The position numbers and the translations under genes are program-made. This document shows positions 22,655 through 31,778 of a stretch of 31,794 bases of DNA, in pieces. The stretch is taken from positions 1 through 31,794 of the forward strand of contig CAZFOR010000010.1 in the NCBI GenBank assembly GCA_964520895.1. The letters are read 5' to 3'. Below the pieces are notes generated by a model. That model was given only the letters and a program-made list of their open reading frames with translations, was not told where the DNA came from and did not search any database. This stretch comes from SIG350 sp964520895 (GTDB lineage: Bacteria > Bacillota > Clostridia > TANB77 > SIG350). Numbering within the stretch: the stretch's first letter is position 1; each line of letters starts with the position of its first letter.

Positions 22655-22687
22655 TAAAGCAACCTAGTTAATTTCTAGATTGCTTTA
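22655..22687 (-). terminator. Terminator after the acyl-CoA synthetase gene
   Basis: TAAAGCAATCTAG (22687-22675) pairs with CTAGGTTGCTTTA (22667-22655) on the minus strand with one T-G pair. It lies 15 bases past the stop codon and is followed by TTATTATTA. Confidence 0.65.
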
Positions 22688-22701
22688 TATTAATTCATAT
22701 A

Positions 22702-24378
22702 TTATCTCTTTATTTTATTAGTAGTTGTTTTTGGGAAATCTGTATCCCTTATTTCTATTTTGTTAATGTGTTTATACACTGCAAGTTTTGATGTAACAGA
22801 TGAAATATCTTTCCTTAATGTTGCTTCTTTATCTTGTATATTAAGTTCTTTTAATTTTTCTTCATTTAAAAATACTTCTGCACATAAACCACTTTCAAAA
22901 CCTTTTTCATTTTTAATTGATTTAACAATTACCTCTTGAACATATGGTATTCCCATAATATATTCTTCTATTTCTTCTGGAAAAACATTTTTTCCATTTT
23001 CTAATACAATAAGATTTTTCTTTCTTCCTGTTATTAGTAATTGACCTTTTTCATTAATTTTTCCATAATCCCCTGTATTAAACCAACCATCTTTTAATAC
23101 CTCATTTGTTTTCTCTTCGTTTTTATAGTAACCTAACATTACTATATCACCTTTTACACAAATTTCTCCTTCACCATCTTGAGTTTTGTTTTCAAGTTTT
23201 ATTTCTATACAACGAAGTGGTATACCCACAGTTGAAGGGTCATTAAAATCATCCATATTAGCACTAACTAATGGTGAACATTCTGTTATGCCATAACCAT
23301 TTACTAAACTTATACCTATACTATCAAAAAATTTACCTAATTCTTTTCTAACTGGTGCTCCACCAACAACTATTTTCTTTAAATTTCCACCAAAAGCTTG
23401 ATGTATTGATTTAAATAATTTACTTCTTAAATCAATTCCTATTTTTCTTAAACCATTACTAACTGCTATTAATACCTTTAATCCAAATTCTTTTTTACCT
23501 TCTTTTGCAGTAGCCCATATTTTTTTATAAAATACCTCTCCAAATGCTGGAACTAAATAAATATAGTCTGGTTTATATAATTGTAGGTTCTTTAATACGT
23601 TTTTCAAATTATCATTTATGCAAATTGTTGAATGATGATGTAATGCTACTAAAATACCTGCAACCGCTTCATATGTATGATGATATGGAAGAACTGATAA
23701 ACATTTTTCAAATACAGTTGAAACCTCTAATCCATAATATACATCACTTACTAGATTATGCTCAGATAACATAACTCCTTTTGCCATACCTGTTGTTCCA
23801 GAAGTATATACTAATAGTTTAAGACTATTTATATCACTTTGTAATGAAAGATATTTTTTATTTCCTTTTTCAAAAGATTGTTTACCACTTTTCTTAAGTT
23901 CATCATAACCTATTACTTCATTATCTGATTGAGCTTGATTAATTGCAATATAGTATTTAATCTTTGGTAATCTTTGTTTCATTTCAGGTAAATACTCTCT
24001 ATATTTATCATCAAAGAACAATACCTCACTATCACTATTTTCTAATACATTAATAATATCATCTTTTGGTAATTCTTTATCAACTGGAACAAATACACCA
24101 TTACTTTTTAATACTGTAAGATATATTGTTATCCATTTATAACTATTATTACCAATACAAGCAATATGAGCTCCTTCCATATTAATATCTGTTAATGCTG
24201 TACCTAATTCAACTGTATCTTCATAAAATCTACTATATGTAATTTTTTTAACCTCTTTATTTTCCTTATATTCAAATGCAGTTTTATATCCCGCTTCTTT
24301 TACGGCTAGCTCCATCATCTCTTTTATACTATTAAATTTTTTAACTTCATAATATTTTAATTCAACTTTTTTACTCAT
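22702..24378 (-). CDS. AMP-forming acyl-CoA synthetase-like enzyme
   Basis: This ANL-superfamily enzyme adenylates a carboxylic acid, probably a long-chain fatty acid, and forms the CoA thioester. The 558-residue protein has the P-loop-like YTSGTTGMAKG at about 191-201, GYGITECSPLV near 365 and the FNTGDYGKI hinge region. The C-terminal catalytic Lys region is TTTNKIKR at the end. It resembles the long-chain fatty-acid-CoA ligase group of Clostridia. The substrate is not fixed by sequence. I take ATG 24378 because AAAGGGAGG lies 6 bases upstream. A lone gene with its own promoter and terminator. Confidence 0.88.
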   Translation of the reverse strand: MSKKVELKYYEVKKFNSIKEMMELAVKEAGYKTAFEYKENKEVKKITYSRFYEDTVELGTALTDINMEGAHIACIGNNSYKWITIYLTVLKSNGVFVPVDKELPKDDIINVLENSDSEVLFFDDKYREYLPEMKQRLPKIKYYIAINQAQSDNEVIGYDELKKSGKQSFEKGNKKYLSLQSDINSLKLLVYTSGTTGMAKGVMLSEHNLVSDVYYGLEVSTVFEKCLSVLPYHHTYEAVAGILVALHHHSTICINDNLKNVLKNLQLYKPDYIYLVPAFGEVFYKKIWATAKEGKKEFGLKVLIAVSNGLRKIGIDLRSKLFKSIHQAFGGNLKKIVVGGAPVRKELGKFFDSIGISLVNGYGITECSPLVSANMDDFNDPSTVGIPLRCIEIKLENKTQDGEGEICVKGDIVMLGYYKNEEKTNEVLKDGWFNTGDYGKINEKGQLLITGRKKNLIVLENGKNVFPEEIEEYIMGIPYVQEVIVKSIKNEKGFESGLCAEVFLNEEKLKELNIQDKEATLRKDISSVTSKLAVYKHINKIEIRDTDFPKTTTNKIKR

Positions 24379-24428
24379 TTTTCCTCCCTTTGATTTTTTC
24401 ATACCTTATCATCTAGTTTTCAAAACTA

Positions 24429-24457
24429 ATTGTATATGTTCTATATTAAAATGTCAA
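24429..24457 (-). promoter_or_regulatory. Sigma-A promoter of the acyl-CoA synthetase gene
   Basis: On the minus strand -35 TTGACA (24452-24457), a 17-bp spacer and -10 TACAAT (24429-24434). Confidence 0.75.
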
Positions 24458-24556
24458 GTAATTACAAAATATTTTAATATTCAATATACAAAAATATTTA
24501 TTAGATAGTTTGAATCCCTAGCATTCTTTAATATTTTATTACTCCAAACTTGATTA

Positions 24557-25276
24557 TCAATAAAATATCTCTATCATTTTTTTAGACTCTGGATAATTAA
24601 TTTTTCTTATATCTTCTTTTACTTGTTCAACATCATATTTAACACATAAATGTTCAAACTCAATATTTTCATTATTAATTGTAAGGAGTCCACAATTTGC
24701 ATTATCACTACCACTTGGACAACCTAAACTTCCTACATTTATATACCAACTTTGATTATTATTTATAATATTTGTAGTATGTGTATGTCCATACAAAATG
24801 ACATTAGAATCAATATCATTAAAAAGTTGTTTACATTCTTCTATACTAGGATTTTTTATATGTTTCTTATACTCACCATTTGTATTAAATGGATAATGAA
24901 TAACATATATTTTTATTCCTCCATCTTCAATAACTTTATATTTTTCTAAGTTATTAATAAATGTTTTTGACTCATCACTTAACCTACTATGGTTCCATTT
25001 ATGATTTTCTATTTCATCATTACTCATTAATCTTTTATCATTATGTACAAATTTAGGTAAACCGTTTACTAAATAATTTTCATGATTTCCCATAACAGAA
25101 ATTAATATTTCTTTTCTTTTAATTAACTCTTGTACACACTGTTCTGGAAATGGTCCTATTCCAATTATATCTCCACAACAAATTATTTTATCAACTTTTC
25201 TTTTTTCAAATTGTTCAAATACTTTTTTTAATGCAATAATATTACTATGTATATCTGTTATAATTCCATATCTCAT
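24557..25276 (-). CDS. Calcineurin-like metallophosphoesterase (YfcE/ApaH-like)
   Basis: This predicted cytoplasmic phosphohydrolase has a two-metal active site. The 239-residue protein carries the metal-binding motifs in order: DIHSN (D8, H10), GDIIG (D36), GNHE (63-66), a His in VIHYPF, and GHTH near 160. A GSLGCPSG segment follows, as in protein-phosphatase-like members of the family. The substrate cannot be fixed; phosphodiesters and dinucleoside polyphosphates are both possible. GAGGTG lies 9 bases before ATG 25276. It is divergent from the DUF1836 gene across about 180 bases. No promoter stands out. Confidence 0.9.
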   Translation of the reverse strand: MRYGIITDIHSNIIALKKVFEQFEKRKVDKIICCGDIIGIGPFPEQCVQELIKRKEILISVMGNHENYLVNGLPKFVHNDKRLMSNDEIENHKWNHSRLSDESKTFINNLEKYKVIEDGGIKIYVIHYPFNTNGEYKKHIKNPSIEECKQLFNDIDSNVILYGHTHTTNIINNNQSWYINVGSLGCPSGSDNANCGLLTINNENIEFEHLCVKYDVEQVKEDIRKINYPESKKMIEIFY

Positions 25277-25406
25277 AAATTACACCTCTTATCTGTTATA
25301 TTAATATTGTAACTGTTATTTTATAAATCTTTTAATATATTGTATAATAACTACCTCATCTTTTCAATACTAATCAATATATTAAAAATTTGAATATTTT
25401 TATTTG

Positions 25407-25435
25407 TTGACCAAAATTTAATATTATGATATTAT
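25407..25435 (+). promoter_or_regulatory. Sigma-A promoter of the DUF1836 gene
   Basis: TTGACC (25407-25412), a 17-bp spacer and TATTAT (25430-25435). The expected start is about 15 bases before the ATG at 25459. Confidence 0.65.
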
Positions 25436-25458
25436 ATAATCATATTGGAGGAAAGTTA

Positions 25459-25971
25459 ATGAAAATTGTAGCAGATGATTTAATAAAATATCATTGTCCT
25501 AGATGGCATGAACTGCCAGAAATTGAATTATATATTGATCAAGTGGTTTGTATTTTACAAAAAAACTTATCACTATTTATTAAAGATAAAAATAATCCTA
25601 TTATTACGGCTAGTATGATTAACAACTATGTCAAAATGAAAATACTAAAAGCACCTATAAACAAAAAATATGATAGAGACCATTTAGCACATTTATTTGT
25701 TATATGTGTATTTAAGAAACTAATGAGTATATCAGATATAGGAGAATCGATTAGATTAATGAAAAAACTATATTCTGTTGAAGATGGATATAATGTATTT
25801 TGTGATGAATTAGAAATAGCAATTAAAAGTACCTTTGATCCAGATATAAAAAAAGAAAATGATTTTTCAAATTCTGAAACTCGTGAAATTGCAACATTGA
25901 GAGCTATTGTATCCGCTTTTGCAGACACAGTTTTAGTTGATAGATTAATAATGTTAAGATCAAATGAATAA
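25459..25971 (+). CDS. DUF1836 domain protein
   Basis: The 170-residue protein matches DUF1836. The N-terminal part (about 12-100) carries RWHELPEIELYIDQVV, ITASMINNYVKMKILKAPINKKYDRDHLAHLFVICVFKK. This region looks like a MerR-type winged helix and suggests a DNA-binding role, but no member has a well-defined function that I know of. The C-terminal part is helical. ATG 25459 has TTGGAGGAA seven bases upstream. The more upstream in-frame ATG at 25426 lies within the promoter and is rejected. It is a single plus-strand gene with its own promoter and terminator. Confidence 0.82.
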   Translation: MKIVADDLIKYHCPRWHELPEIELYIDQVVCILQKNLSLFIKDKNNPIITASMINNYVKMKILKAPINKKYDRDHLAHLFVICVFKKLMSISDIGESIRLMKKLYSVEDGYNVFCDELEIAIKSTFDPDIKKENDFSNSETREIATLRAIVSAFADTVLVDRLIMLRSNE

Positions 25972-26009
25972 GATTTTTCATAATATATTTAATGTTAATT
26001 ATAAAAACC

Positions 26010-26040
26010 AATGCAATGTCAAAAGACATTGCATTATTTT
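26010..26040 (+). terminator. Terminator of the DUF1836 gene (shared with the converging ABC genes)
   Basis: The arms AATGCAATGTC (26010-26020) and GACATTGCATT (26025-26035) form a perfect 11-bp stem with an AAAA loop. ATTTTT follows on the plus strand. The ABC operon converges on it from the other strand. Confidence 0.8.
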
Positions 26041-26807
26041 TAACTTCCGCTACTTTTATATTTTCTTACACCTAACTTGAATAAACAAATTGCTGGCACC
26101 AATGTTAATATTGATACAAATGGTGCTAGTGCATATAATATGTTATCTGTTCTACCTATAATATACAGTAGTGGCAAAAATGTTGCAAATGCTATTGGTA
26201 TAATATATGTAAACATTATTCTTACAGTATCATTAAATACATCTAATGGATATTGAGCAAAATCTCTTGTTCCATATATAAATATACTTATAACTTCTAA
26301 TCCTTCTATTGTCACAAAGCAAAATGCTGCACCAATAATTAAAATAGCTGAAAAAAGTGCTGCACTTCCAATTAACATTAATACAATTATTAACATCTTA
26401 TCAATTTCCAAATATATTCCTAATTTAATTATTGCATATACTGTTATTGCAAGTCCAAATATAGATTTAATTAATTTTGAAAACTCTATTTTAGTCCCCA
26501 TTATTTGTAAAAATATATTTTGAGGTCTAATAAGCAGTAAGTCAAAATTACCATTTTTTACAATATTACTAAATTGGTCAAATCCTCTTAATAGGCATTC
26601 TGAAAAACTTTGTCCAAATTGTATTATTCCAAATGTTAACATTATTTGATATATATTATAATCTTTAACTAATCCAAATCTATCAAATAATGAGTAAAAT
26701 ATTACACAATACGTTCCAAATGCTGCAAGCTGTGCTATACTCGACAATATAAATGATGCTTTATATTCCATTTGTGATTTTAAATGCATTATTATATATC
26801 TAAACAT
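26040..26807 (-). CDS. ABC transporter permease (COG3694/COG4587 type), second
   Basis: The 255-residue membrane protein with about six hydrophobic segments is the last gene of a three-gene ABC operon. Family features include DLLLIRPQNIFLQIMGTKIEFSKLIK near 100. The C-terminus is charged (LGVRKYKSSGS). Its partner permease ends 1-2 bases upstream. GGAGG with a 5-base spacer precedes ATG 26807. The substrate of this family of exporters is not known. Confidence 0.9.
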   Translation of the reverse strand: MFRYIIMHLKSQMEYKASFILSSIAQLAAFGTYCVIFYSLFDRFGLVKDYNIYQIMLTFGIIQFGQSFSECLLRGFDQFSNIVKNGNFDLLLIRPQNIFLQIMGTKIEFSKLIKSIFGLAITVYAIIKLGIYLEIDKMLIIVLMLIGSAALFSAILIIGAAFCFVTIEGLEVISIFIYGTRDFAQYPLDVFNDTVRIMFTYIIPIAFATFLPLLYIIGRTDNILYALAPFVSILTLVPAICLFKLGVRKYKSSGS

Positions 26808-26808
26808 T

Positions 26809-27612
26809 TTAACCTCCTTGTATATATACTTTTTTTGTTGTTCTTTTCATAATCATATTACCTATTCCTACAAGTATTATAATCCATATAAACTGTACAC
26901 CTATACTTATTACTGCCTCATTTACTGGTATATCACCTGAATATACTCTAAATGGTAAATCACCAATTAATCTAAACGGTAAACAATATGCTATATCTTT
27001 TACTATATTAGGTAATAATGGTAATGGTATAACAAGTCCTGCAAATAGTTCACCTATTGTCATCATTATAGATGCCATCCCTTTGTCATCATTCGTATAA
27101 AATGTAAATAATTGTACAAACATTGCAATACCAGATAATACAATTGATCCTAAGACTAAGGTTACTAAAAATAGTACAAAAGATGTTATTGATTGTGGCA
27201 AAGCTAATCTATATGGCTCTGGTAAAATAAGTGAAATAAGTATTATTGGTAAAAATCTTAATAAAACATTTGAGTATTTTTTAGCAAGTAATTTTACTTG
27301 CCACCAAGTATATATATTATATGGTCTTAAAAGTTCATAACAAACCTGCCCATTCTTTATAGAATTAGCAATTTCACTATCTCTATATCGTATTGCTACA
27401 AGTGCAAATAATGCTTGCTGTAGCCACACATATGTAATTAAATTTGCAAACGATATAGGTGCTGCTTCTGGATTACTTGAATAAAAAGCTTGATATACAA
27501 ATATTTGCAAAAATCCCCAAAAGAACTGTGTACAAACACCTGCAATTGCTGCAACTTTATATTGCAGTCCTGAAATAAATACAGTTTTAAAATAAGCAAA
27601 ATATCCTCTCAT
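26809..27612 (-). CDS. ABC transporter permease (COG3694/COG4587 type), first
   Basis: The 267-residue protein with about six membrane segments is the other half of a heterodimeric exporter. It carries NGQVCYELLRPYNIYTWWQVKLLAKK near 88, the cytoplasmic loop that matches its sister permease's RPQNIFL. The ATG at 27612 overlaps the TGA of the ATPase gene (ATGA), so translation is coupled. The two permeases share size and layout, pointing to an ancient duplication. Confidence 0.9.
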   Translation of the reverse strand: MRGYFAYFKTVFISGLQYKVAAIAGVCTQFFWGFLQIFVYQAFYSSNPEAAPISFANLITYVWLQQALFALVAIRYRDSEIANSIKNGQVCYELLRPYNIYTWWQVKLLAKKYSNVLLRFLPIILISLILPEPYRLALPQSITSFVLFLVTLVLGSIVLSGIAMFVQLFTFYTNDDKGMASIMMTIGELFAGLVIPLPLLPNIVKDIAYCLPFRLIGDLPFRVYSGDIPVNEAVISIGVQFIWIIILVGIGNMIMKRTTKKVYIQGG

Positions 27613-28586
27613 ATCTTATACTCCTTATATAAAGATAAAATAATATTATCTATGTTATTTTCATATATATTAATATCTTGTATTTCACATTCTTTTGTAT
27701 ACTTCTCAATAATCTTTGATATTTGTTCTTCATTTGTATTAACCTCAATTAACACTCTTTCTTTATCTTGCTGAATAATTTGAGATTTAATTTTAGGTAT
27801 TTGCTTCATATCTTTAAATATTATCTCTAATTTTTTTGTTAACTGAAATTTCTTTTTGATTTTCGATAAACTACCATCATAAAGCAACTGACCTTTTCCT
27901 ATTATTATAACTCTTTTTGCTAATTCCTCAATATCAGTCATATCATGTGTAGTTAATATTATTGTGACTTTTCTTTTTTTGTTGATTTTTTTGATAAATT
28001 CTCTGAGTTGTACTTTAGATACTGCATCTAACCCTATTGTAGGTTCATCTAAAAATAAAATTTTAGGATTATGCAATAAAGAAGCTACGATTTCACATTT
28101 CATTCTTTGACCTAAACTTAATTGTCTAACAGATACATTTAAAAGTTCTTTTATTCCCAATTCATTTACTAGTTCTTCTTTTGTTTTCTCATATTCTTGC
28201 CTTGGTATTTTATAGATATTACGAAGTAGTTCATAGGATTCTATTACTGGTATATCCCACCATAGCTGAGATTTTTGTCCAAATACTACTCCAATATTTG
28301 AAACATATTTTTTTCTATCTGCAAAAGGATTCATTCCATTTACAATACATGTTCCACTATCTGGATGTAATATTCCACATAGCATTTTTATTGTGGTACT
28401 CTTACCAGATCCATTTGGTCCGATATATCCTACTATTTCTCCTTCTTCAATGTCAAATGATACATCTTTAACTGCTTCTACTATTTTATACTTGGGTTTT
28501 ACAAAGGCTTTTAATGAATTTGCTAGTCCTTTTTCTTTGAGTTGAATTTTAAATGATTTTGATAATTCTTTAACAGAAATAAACAT
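27609..28586 (-). CDS. ABC transporter ATP-binding protein (COG4586 type)
   Basis: The 325-residue protein powers the exporter made with the two following permeases. It has Walker A GPNGSGKST at 56-64, the Q-loop in VVFGQKSQLWWD, the signature LSLGQRMKCEI, Walker B ILFLDEPTIGLD and the switch His in TTHD. An N-terminal extension and a C-terminal domain after residue 240 are typical of COG4586. AAAGGAG precedes ATG 28586 by 7-8 bases. A perfect 14-bp palindrome overlapping the likely -10 suggests repressor control. Confidence 0.93.
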   Translation of the reverse strand: MFISVKELSKSFKIQLKEKGLANSLKAFVKPKYKIVEAVKDVSFDIEEGEIVGYIGPNGSGKSTTIKMLCGILHPDSGTCIVNGMNPFADRKKYVSNIGVVFGQKSQLWWDIPVIESYELLRNIYKIPRQEYEKTKEELVNELGIKELLNVSVRQLSLGQRMKCEIVASLLHNPKILFLDEPTIGLDAVSKVQLREFIKKINKKRKVTIILTTHDMTDIEELAKRVIIIGKGQLLYDGSLSKIKKKFQLTKKLEIIFKDMKQIPKIKSQIIQQDKERVLIEVNTNEEQISKIIEKYTKECEIQDINIYENNIDNIILSLYKEYKI

Positions 28587-28633
28587 TTTTAGACTCCTTT
28601 CTTAGAAAATTTTGATCTTTTCACGACAGGCGA

Positions 28634-28650
28634 ATTATATGTTAACATAT
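28634..28650 (-). promoter_or_regulatory. Promoter -10 and overlapping palindrome of the ABC operon
   Basis: On the minus strand -10 TATAAT (28634-28639) overlaps ATATGTTAACATAT (28637-28650), a perfect 14-bp palindrome. The -35 is weak. A repressor bound there would block polymerase. Confidence 0.45.
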
Positions 28651-28748
28651 TTTTATAAATATTTCAATATTTTTATTGTATTTTTTATTATTTTTTTCAA
28701 AAATCAAATAAAAAATAGCAGAACTGACAAAAATCGACATAATACCTA

Positions 28749-28777
28749 TTGACCATTTTAAACAATTATGTTAATAT
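28749..28777 (+). promoter_or_regulatory. Sigma-A promoter of the alpha-glucan phosphorylase gene
   Basis: TTGACC (28749-28754), a 17-bp spacer and TAATAT (28772-28777). The predicted start lies about 50 bases before the ATG. Confidence 0.6.
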
Positions 28778-28836
28778 AGCACTTGGAATTTTATAAATTT
28801 TCCATTAACCAATTAATCTATTTAGGAGGTATTTTT

Positions 28837-30480
28837 ATGAATAACTTATCAACAAGTGTTGCGTACTTTACGATGGAAGCTGGAATAACACCAGAATTTA
28901 AAAACTACTCTGGCGGCTTAGGCATATTATCTGGCGATCATGTAAAACAAGCAACTCAAAGTGGTGCAAATACATCTTTTTTCTCAATACTTTGGAAAAA
29001 AGGATATAATTTGCAAAAAGTAACAGACGATGGAACTGTAATTGATGTGCCACAAGAAAACGAACTTTGGCGGTCTTATGTAACAGACACCTATTTATCT
29101 TTTTATCTTCCAATAGGAGATACTCAAATTCTCATTAGAATTTGGAAATTTAACGGACACAATCTCTATTTACTTGATGCTGATTTGGAAGAAAACGGCG
29201 AACTGCGTAAACTGACATATAACTTATATGGTGGTGCTTTTAAAGATTCAGAATTTGAAAGAATCGGTCAGGAAATGATCCTGGGAATAGGTGGAATGAT
29301 TGCATCAGAATTGGTACTTGACCATAAACCTAAATATTATCATTTCAATGACGGCCATGCAATTTTTGCAGTTCATAAAATCATAAATGATTATATGAAC
29401 ATATATGATTTACATTTAACTTTTAATGATGCTTGGCAAAAAGCAAAACAAGTAGTTAGATTTACAACACATACCAATGTGAAAGATGGTAATGAACTTC
29501 ATTCGATTGATGATTTAATCAAGTATAAGGCAAATTACAATTTATCTTTTAATCAACTTCAACTCTTAGGTAATGAAGATGGTTCTTCTAATTACGGAAT
29601 GACAGTTTCAGCTTTACACTGTTCAGGAAAAGTTAATGCTGTATCTGTATTACATGCCGAAGAAGCAAATAAGCTTTGGAAAGATGTATCAAATAGACCT
29701 GTTATTTTCCCCATTACAAACGGTGTTCATCGTGATACTTGGCAAAAAGAAGATATTTATTCTTCATATTTGCTTTCAAATGTTTCTCTCTTAATGTCTC
29801 AACATAAAGCTTATAAGCTTCAGCTTGTAAACTACATTAAAGAGAAGAAAGGTATCTCACTAAACCCTGACTGTTTGATAATCGGATTTGCTAGGCGCGC
29901 AACAGGCTACAAAAGATGGAACTTGATATTTAAAAATCCATTAAGTATAGAAGACCTTATTAAAAGATATAATATACAATTGGTATTTGCCGGTAAATCT
30001 CATCAAAAAGATGAAAATGGTAAAAAGTATTTATCAATAATTCATAACTTTGCAAAACAATACCCTGACAATGTACTGTTTTTGGAAGGCTACGACATTG
30101 ATATGGCAAAATATCTTACATCCGGTTGTGATATCTGGCTTAACACTCCACTTGTACCTATGGAAGCATGTGGAACAAGCGGAATGAAAGCAGCACTTAA
30201 TGGAGTATTAAACTTCAGTTCAAGTGATGGTTGGTGGGCAGAAGCATGTGATCATGAAAAGAATGGCTGGGTTATCCATAGCCATACAGAGCTTTCAGGT
30301 GAAGAAAGAGATAAAAAAGACGCTGAATCATTGATTTATTATTTGTATACAAGCATTATTCCAACATTTTTCGACAAGGATAAATGGGCTAAAATGATGC
30401 TTGAATCAATTAAAACAGCTGAATACTTTACAACTGAAAGAATGTTAAATGATTATTATGAAAAGTTATACACTGAGTAA
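28837..30480 (+). CDS. Alpha-glucan phosphorylase (GT35, short type)
   Basis: This enzyme releases glucose-1-phosphate from glycogen or maltodextrins using pyridoxal phosphate. The 547-residue protein starts VAYFTMEAGITPEFKNYSGGLGILSGDH, typical of the short alpha-glucan phosphorylase group. It contains HFNDGHAIFA and FTTHTNVKDGNELH. The C-terminal part carries the PLP-Lys region EACGTSGMKAALNGVLNFSSSDGWW. The length is below the 600-850 usual for the group. The gene looks richer in G and C than its neighbours (GGC, CGG and GGA codons), which suggests acquisition or strong expression. AGGAGG lies 7 bases before ATG 28837. It is a single plus-strand gene with a GC-rich terminator. No glycogen-synthesis genes are seen nearby. 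Confidence 0.93.
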   Translation: MNNLSTSVAYFTMEAGITPEFKNYSGGLGILSGDHVKQATQSGANTSFFSILWKKGYNLQKVTDDGTVIDVPQENELWRSYVTDTYLSFYLPIGDTQILIRIWKFNGHNLYLLDADLEENGELRKLTYNLYGGAFKDSEFERIGQEMILGIGGMIASELVLDHKPKYYHFNDGHAIFAVHKIINDYMNIYDLHLTFNDAWQKAKQVVRFTTHTNVKDGNELHSIDDLIKYKANYNLSFNQLQLLGNEDGSSNYGMTVSALHCSGKVNAVSVLHAEEANKLWKDVSNRPVIFPITNGVHRDTWQKEDIYSSYLLSNVSLLMSQHKAYKLQLVNYIKEKKGISLNPDCLIIGFARRATGYKRWNLIFKNPLSIEDLIKRYNIQLVFAGKSHQKDENGKKYLSIIHNFAKQYPDNVLFLEGYDIDMAKYLTSGCDIWLNTPLVPMEACGTSGMKAALNGVLNFSSSDGWWAEACDHEKNGWVIHSHTELSGEERDKKDAESLIYYLYTSIIPTFFDKDKWAKMMLESIKTAEYFTTERMLNDYYEKLYTE

Positions 30481-30485
30481 TACAC

Positions 30486-30530
30486 AAGAACGGAAACCTC
30501 GATATCTTATGAGGTTTCCGTTCTTTTTAT
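30486..30530 (+). terminator. Strong terminator between the phosphorylase and CYTH genes
   Basis: The arms AAGAACGGAAACCTC (30486-30500) and GAGGTTTCCGTTCTT (30511-30525) form a perfect 15-bp stem followed by TTTTTAT. It serves the plus-strand gene and may also stop the CYTH operon from the other side. Confidence 0.9.
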
Positions 30531-30539
30531 ATTTATGTA

Positions 30540-31082
30540 TTATTTCTTATTAAATGTTAACTTATCGATTTTATCTAAATCAATATTATATTTTTTTTCA
30601 AACATACTTTGAACATCTAATGAAACGACTTCTCCTTTTTTTAAACCAAGTTTTTCTATTGTTTCAACTACATCTTGACTACATTTTCCTTCAATTTCCA
30701 AATATGTTGGTATTGATGGCCATGTATCTATATCGATTTCAACATTATCTAACATATATCTGATTCTATTATTTTCTTGGTATCCTCTTGCTACATATCC
30801 CAACTTTTCTAAAATTTCATTAGTAATATCAAAATCAGAAACTTCAATTTCAGTTTCTTTTGTTCCCTCTATTCCATAATCAGTTATTTCCTTAATAGTA
30901 AGAGTTGTTTGCTTACCATCTGTTCTTAATCTAATCCATTTTTCATATTGTGCAGGATTAAAGTCATATACATATCTTCGATAATTAAATTCTCCTACTT
31001 TAGTTGCTCCTAGTTTTTCTAGCCTTTCAATTACTTCTTCTTTATTAATTTCTATTATTCTAACTTCATATTCTGTTTTCAT
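30540..31082 (-). CDS. CYTH domain protein (class IV adenylate cyclase / triphosphatase type)
   Basis: The CYTH tunnel-fold family acts on triphosphate substrates. The 180-residue protein begins MKTEYEVR, which matches the ExExK signature with Arg in place of Lys. It has RLRTDGKQTTLTIKEI, ETEIEV and DIDTWPSIPTYLEIEG, whose charged residues line the tunnel. Class IV adenylate cyclases, thiamine triphosphatases and polyphosphatases all share these motifs, so the substrate is open. ATG 31082 follows AGAGGTG with 6 bases of spacing. The upstream in-frame GTG and ATG (31091, 31088) overlap the ribosome binding site. It starts 11 bases after the C39-like gene ends. Confidence 0.85.
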   Translation of the reverse strand: MKTEYEVRIIEINKEEVIERLEKLGATKVGEFNYRRYVYDFNPAQYEKWIRLRTDGKQTTLTIKEITDYGIEGTKETEIEVSDFDITNEILEKLGYVARGYQENNRIRYMLDNVEIDIDTWPSIPTYLEIEGKCSQDVVETIEKLGLKKGEVVSLDVQSMFEKKYNIDLDKIDKLTFNKK

Positions 31083-31093
31083 ATTCATCACCT

Positions 31094-31705
31094 CTAATTA
31101 TGTCTTTCTATTAATACTATTTGACTATTTTTTCCTCTAACTAATGAAAAATCTTTTTTACTATCTTTTTCAAGTCTTGATTTTTTTACTTTTCTATTAT
31201 ATTCAAAAGGTTTATCTTTAATTATTTCAACTTCTTCATCTTTATCATAATAATTTATGTTTAAATAATATGGATCAAATAAATATGCATATTCATCATC
31301 AATCTTAGTTAACAAACAATAGTGCTCACAATCTTGATACATACTTAATATTGCTACTCCTCCATTATTTATTACATCTTCTACTTTTTTGCTGTAAATT
31401 GATACTTCATCATTTTCCAAACAATACCCTTTAATATTCATTCCTTTATTTTTACCATTTTTACTTAGCCAATCAATTAAAAATTTTAATGCAAATGTAG
31501 ATGTTCCACCTTTTCCTATTTCTCCTAACTCGTTACTTTGGTCTAATGTATATTGCATTACATACTTATATATTTCTGGTGATATTTCACTTCTTTTAAA
31601 TAAATATTTAAATGCATTTAACAGTGTTGTTGTTCCACAATCATATTCTGTTATTTGATACTCTAATGGAGTTTTTGTATATTCATACTTTACTTTATTA
31701 TTCAT
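31094..31705 (-). CDS. Peptidase C39-like cysteine protease domain protein
   Basis: The 203-residue protein has a papain-like fold of the C39-like family. Cys23 is in YDCGTTTLLNAF, with a His in CEHYCLLT (H128) and an Asp in LFDPYYLN (D144), the expected triad order. There is no signal peptide or membrane segment, so it appears cytoplasmic. The usual C39 peptidases are parts of bacteriocin exporters. None is found here, so the role is unknown. GAGAGGTTGG precedes ATG 31705. It is followed 11 bases later by the CYTH gene, probably in one operon. Confidence 0.78.
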   Translation of the reverse strand: MNNKVKYEYTKTPLEYQITEYDCGTTTLLNAFKYLFKRSEISPEIYKYVMQYTLDQSNELGEIGKGGTSTFALKFLIDWLSKNGKNKGMNIKGYCLENDEVSIYSKKVEDVINNGGVAILSMYQDCEHYCLLTKIDDEYAYLFDPYYLNINYYDKDEEVEIIKDKPFEYNRKVKKSRLEKDSKKDFSLVRGKNSQIVLIERHN

Positions 31706-31737
31706 TTAATACCAACCTCTCATCAATAATTTTATTA

Positions 31738-31778
31738 ATTATATCATATATATTATTATATTTGTATTTGTTTGTCAA
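31738..31778 (-). promoter_or_regulatory. Promoter region of the C39-like/CYTH operon
   Basis: On the minus strand a -35 TTGACA (31773-31778) is followed at 17 bp by TAATAT (31750-31755). A separate extended -10 TGATATAAT has its TATAAT at 31738-31743. The start site is ambiguous. Confidence 0.55.
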
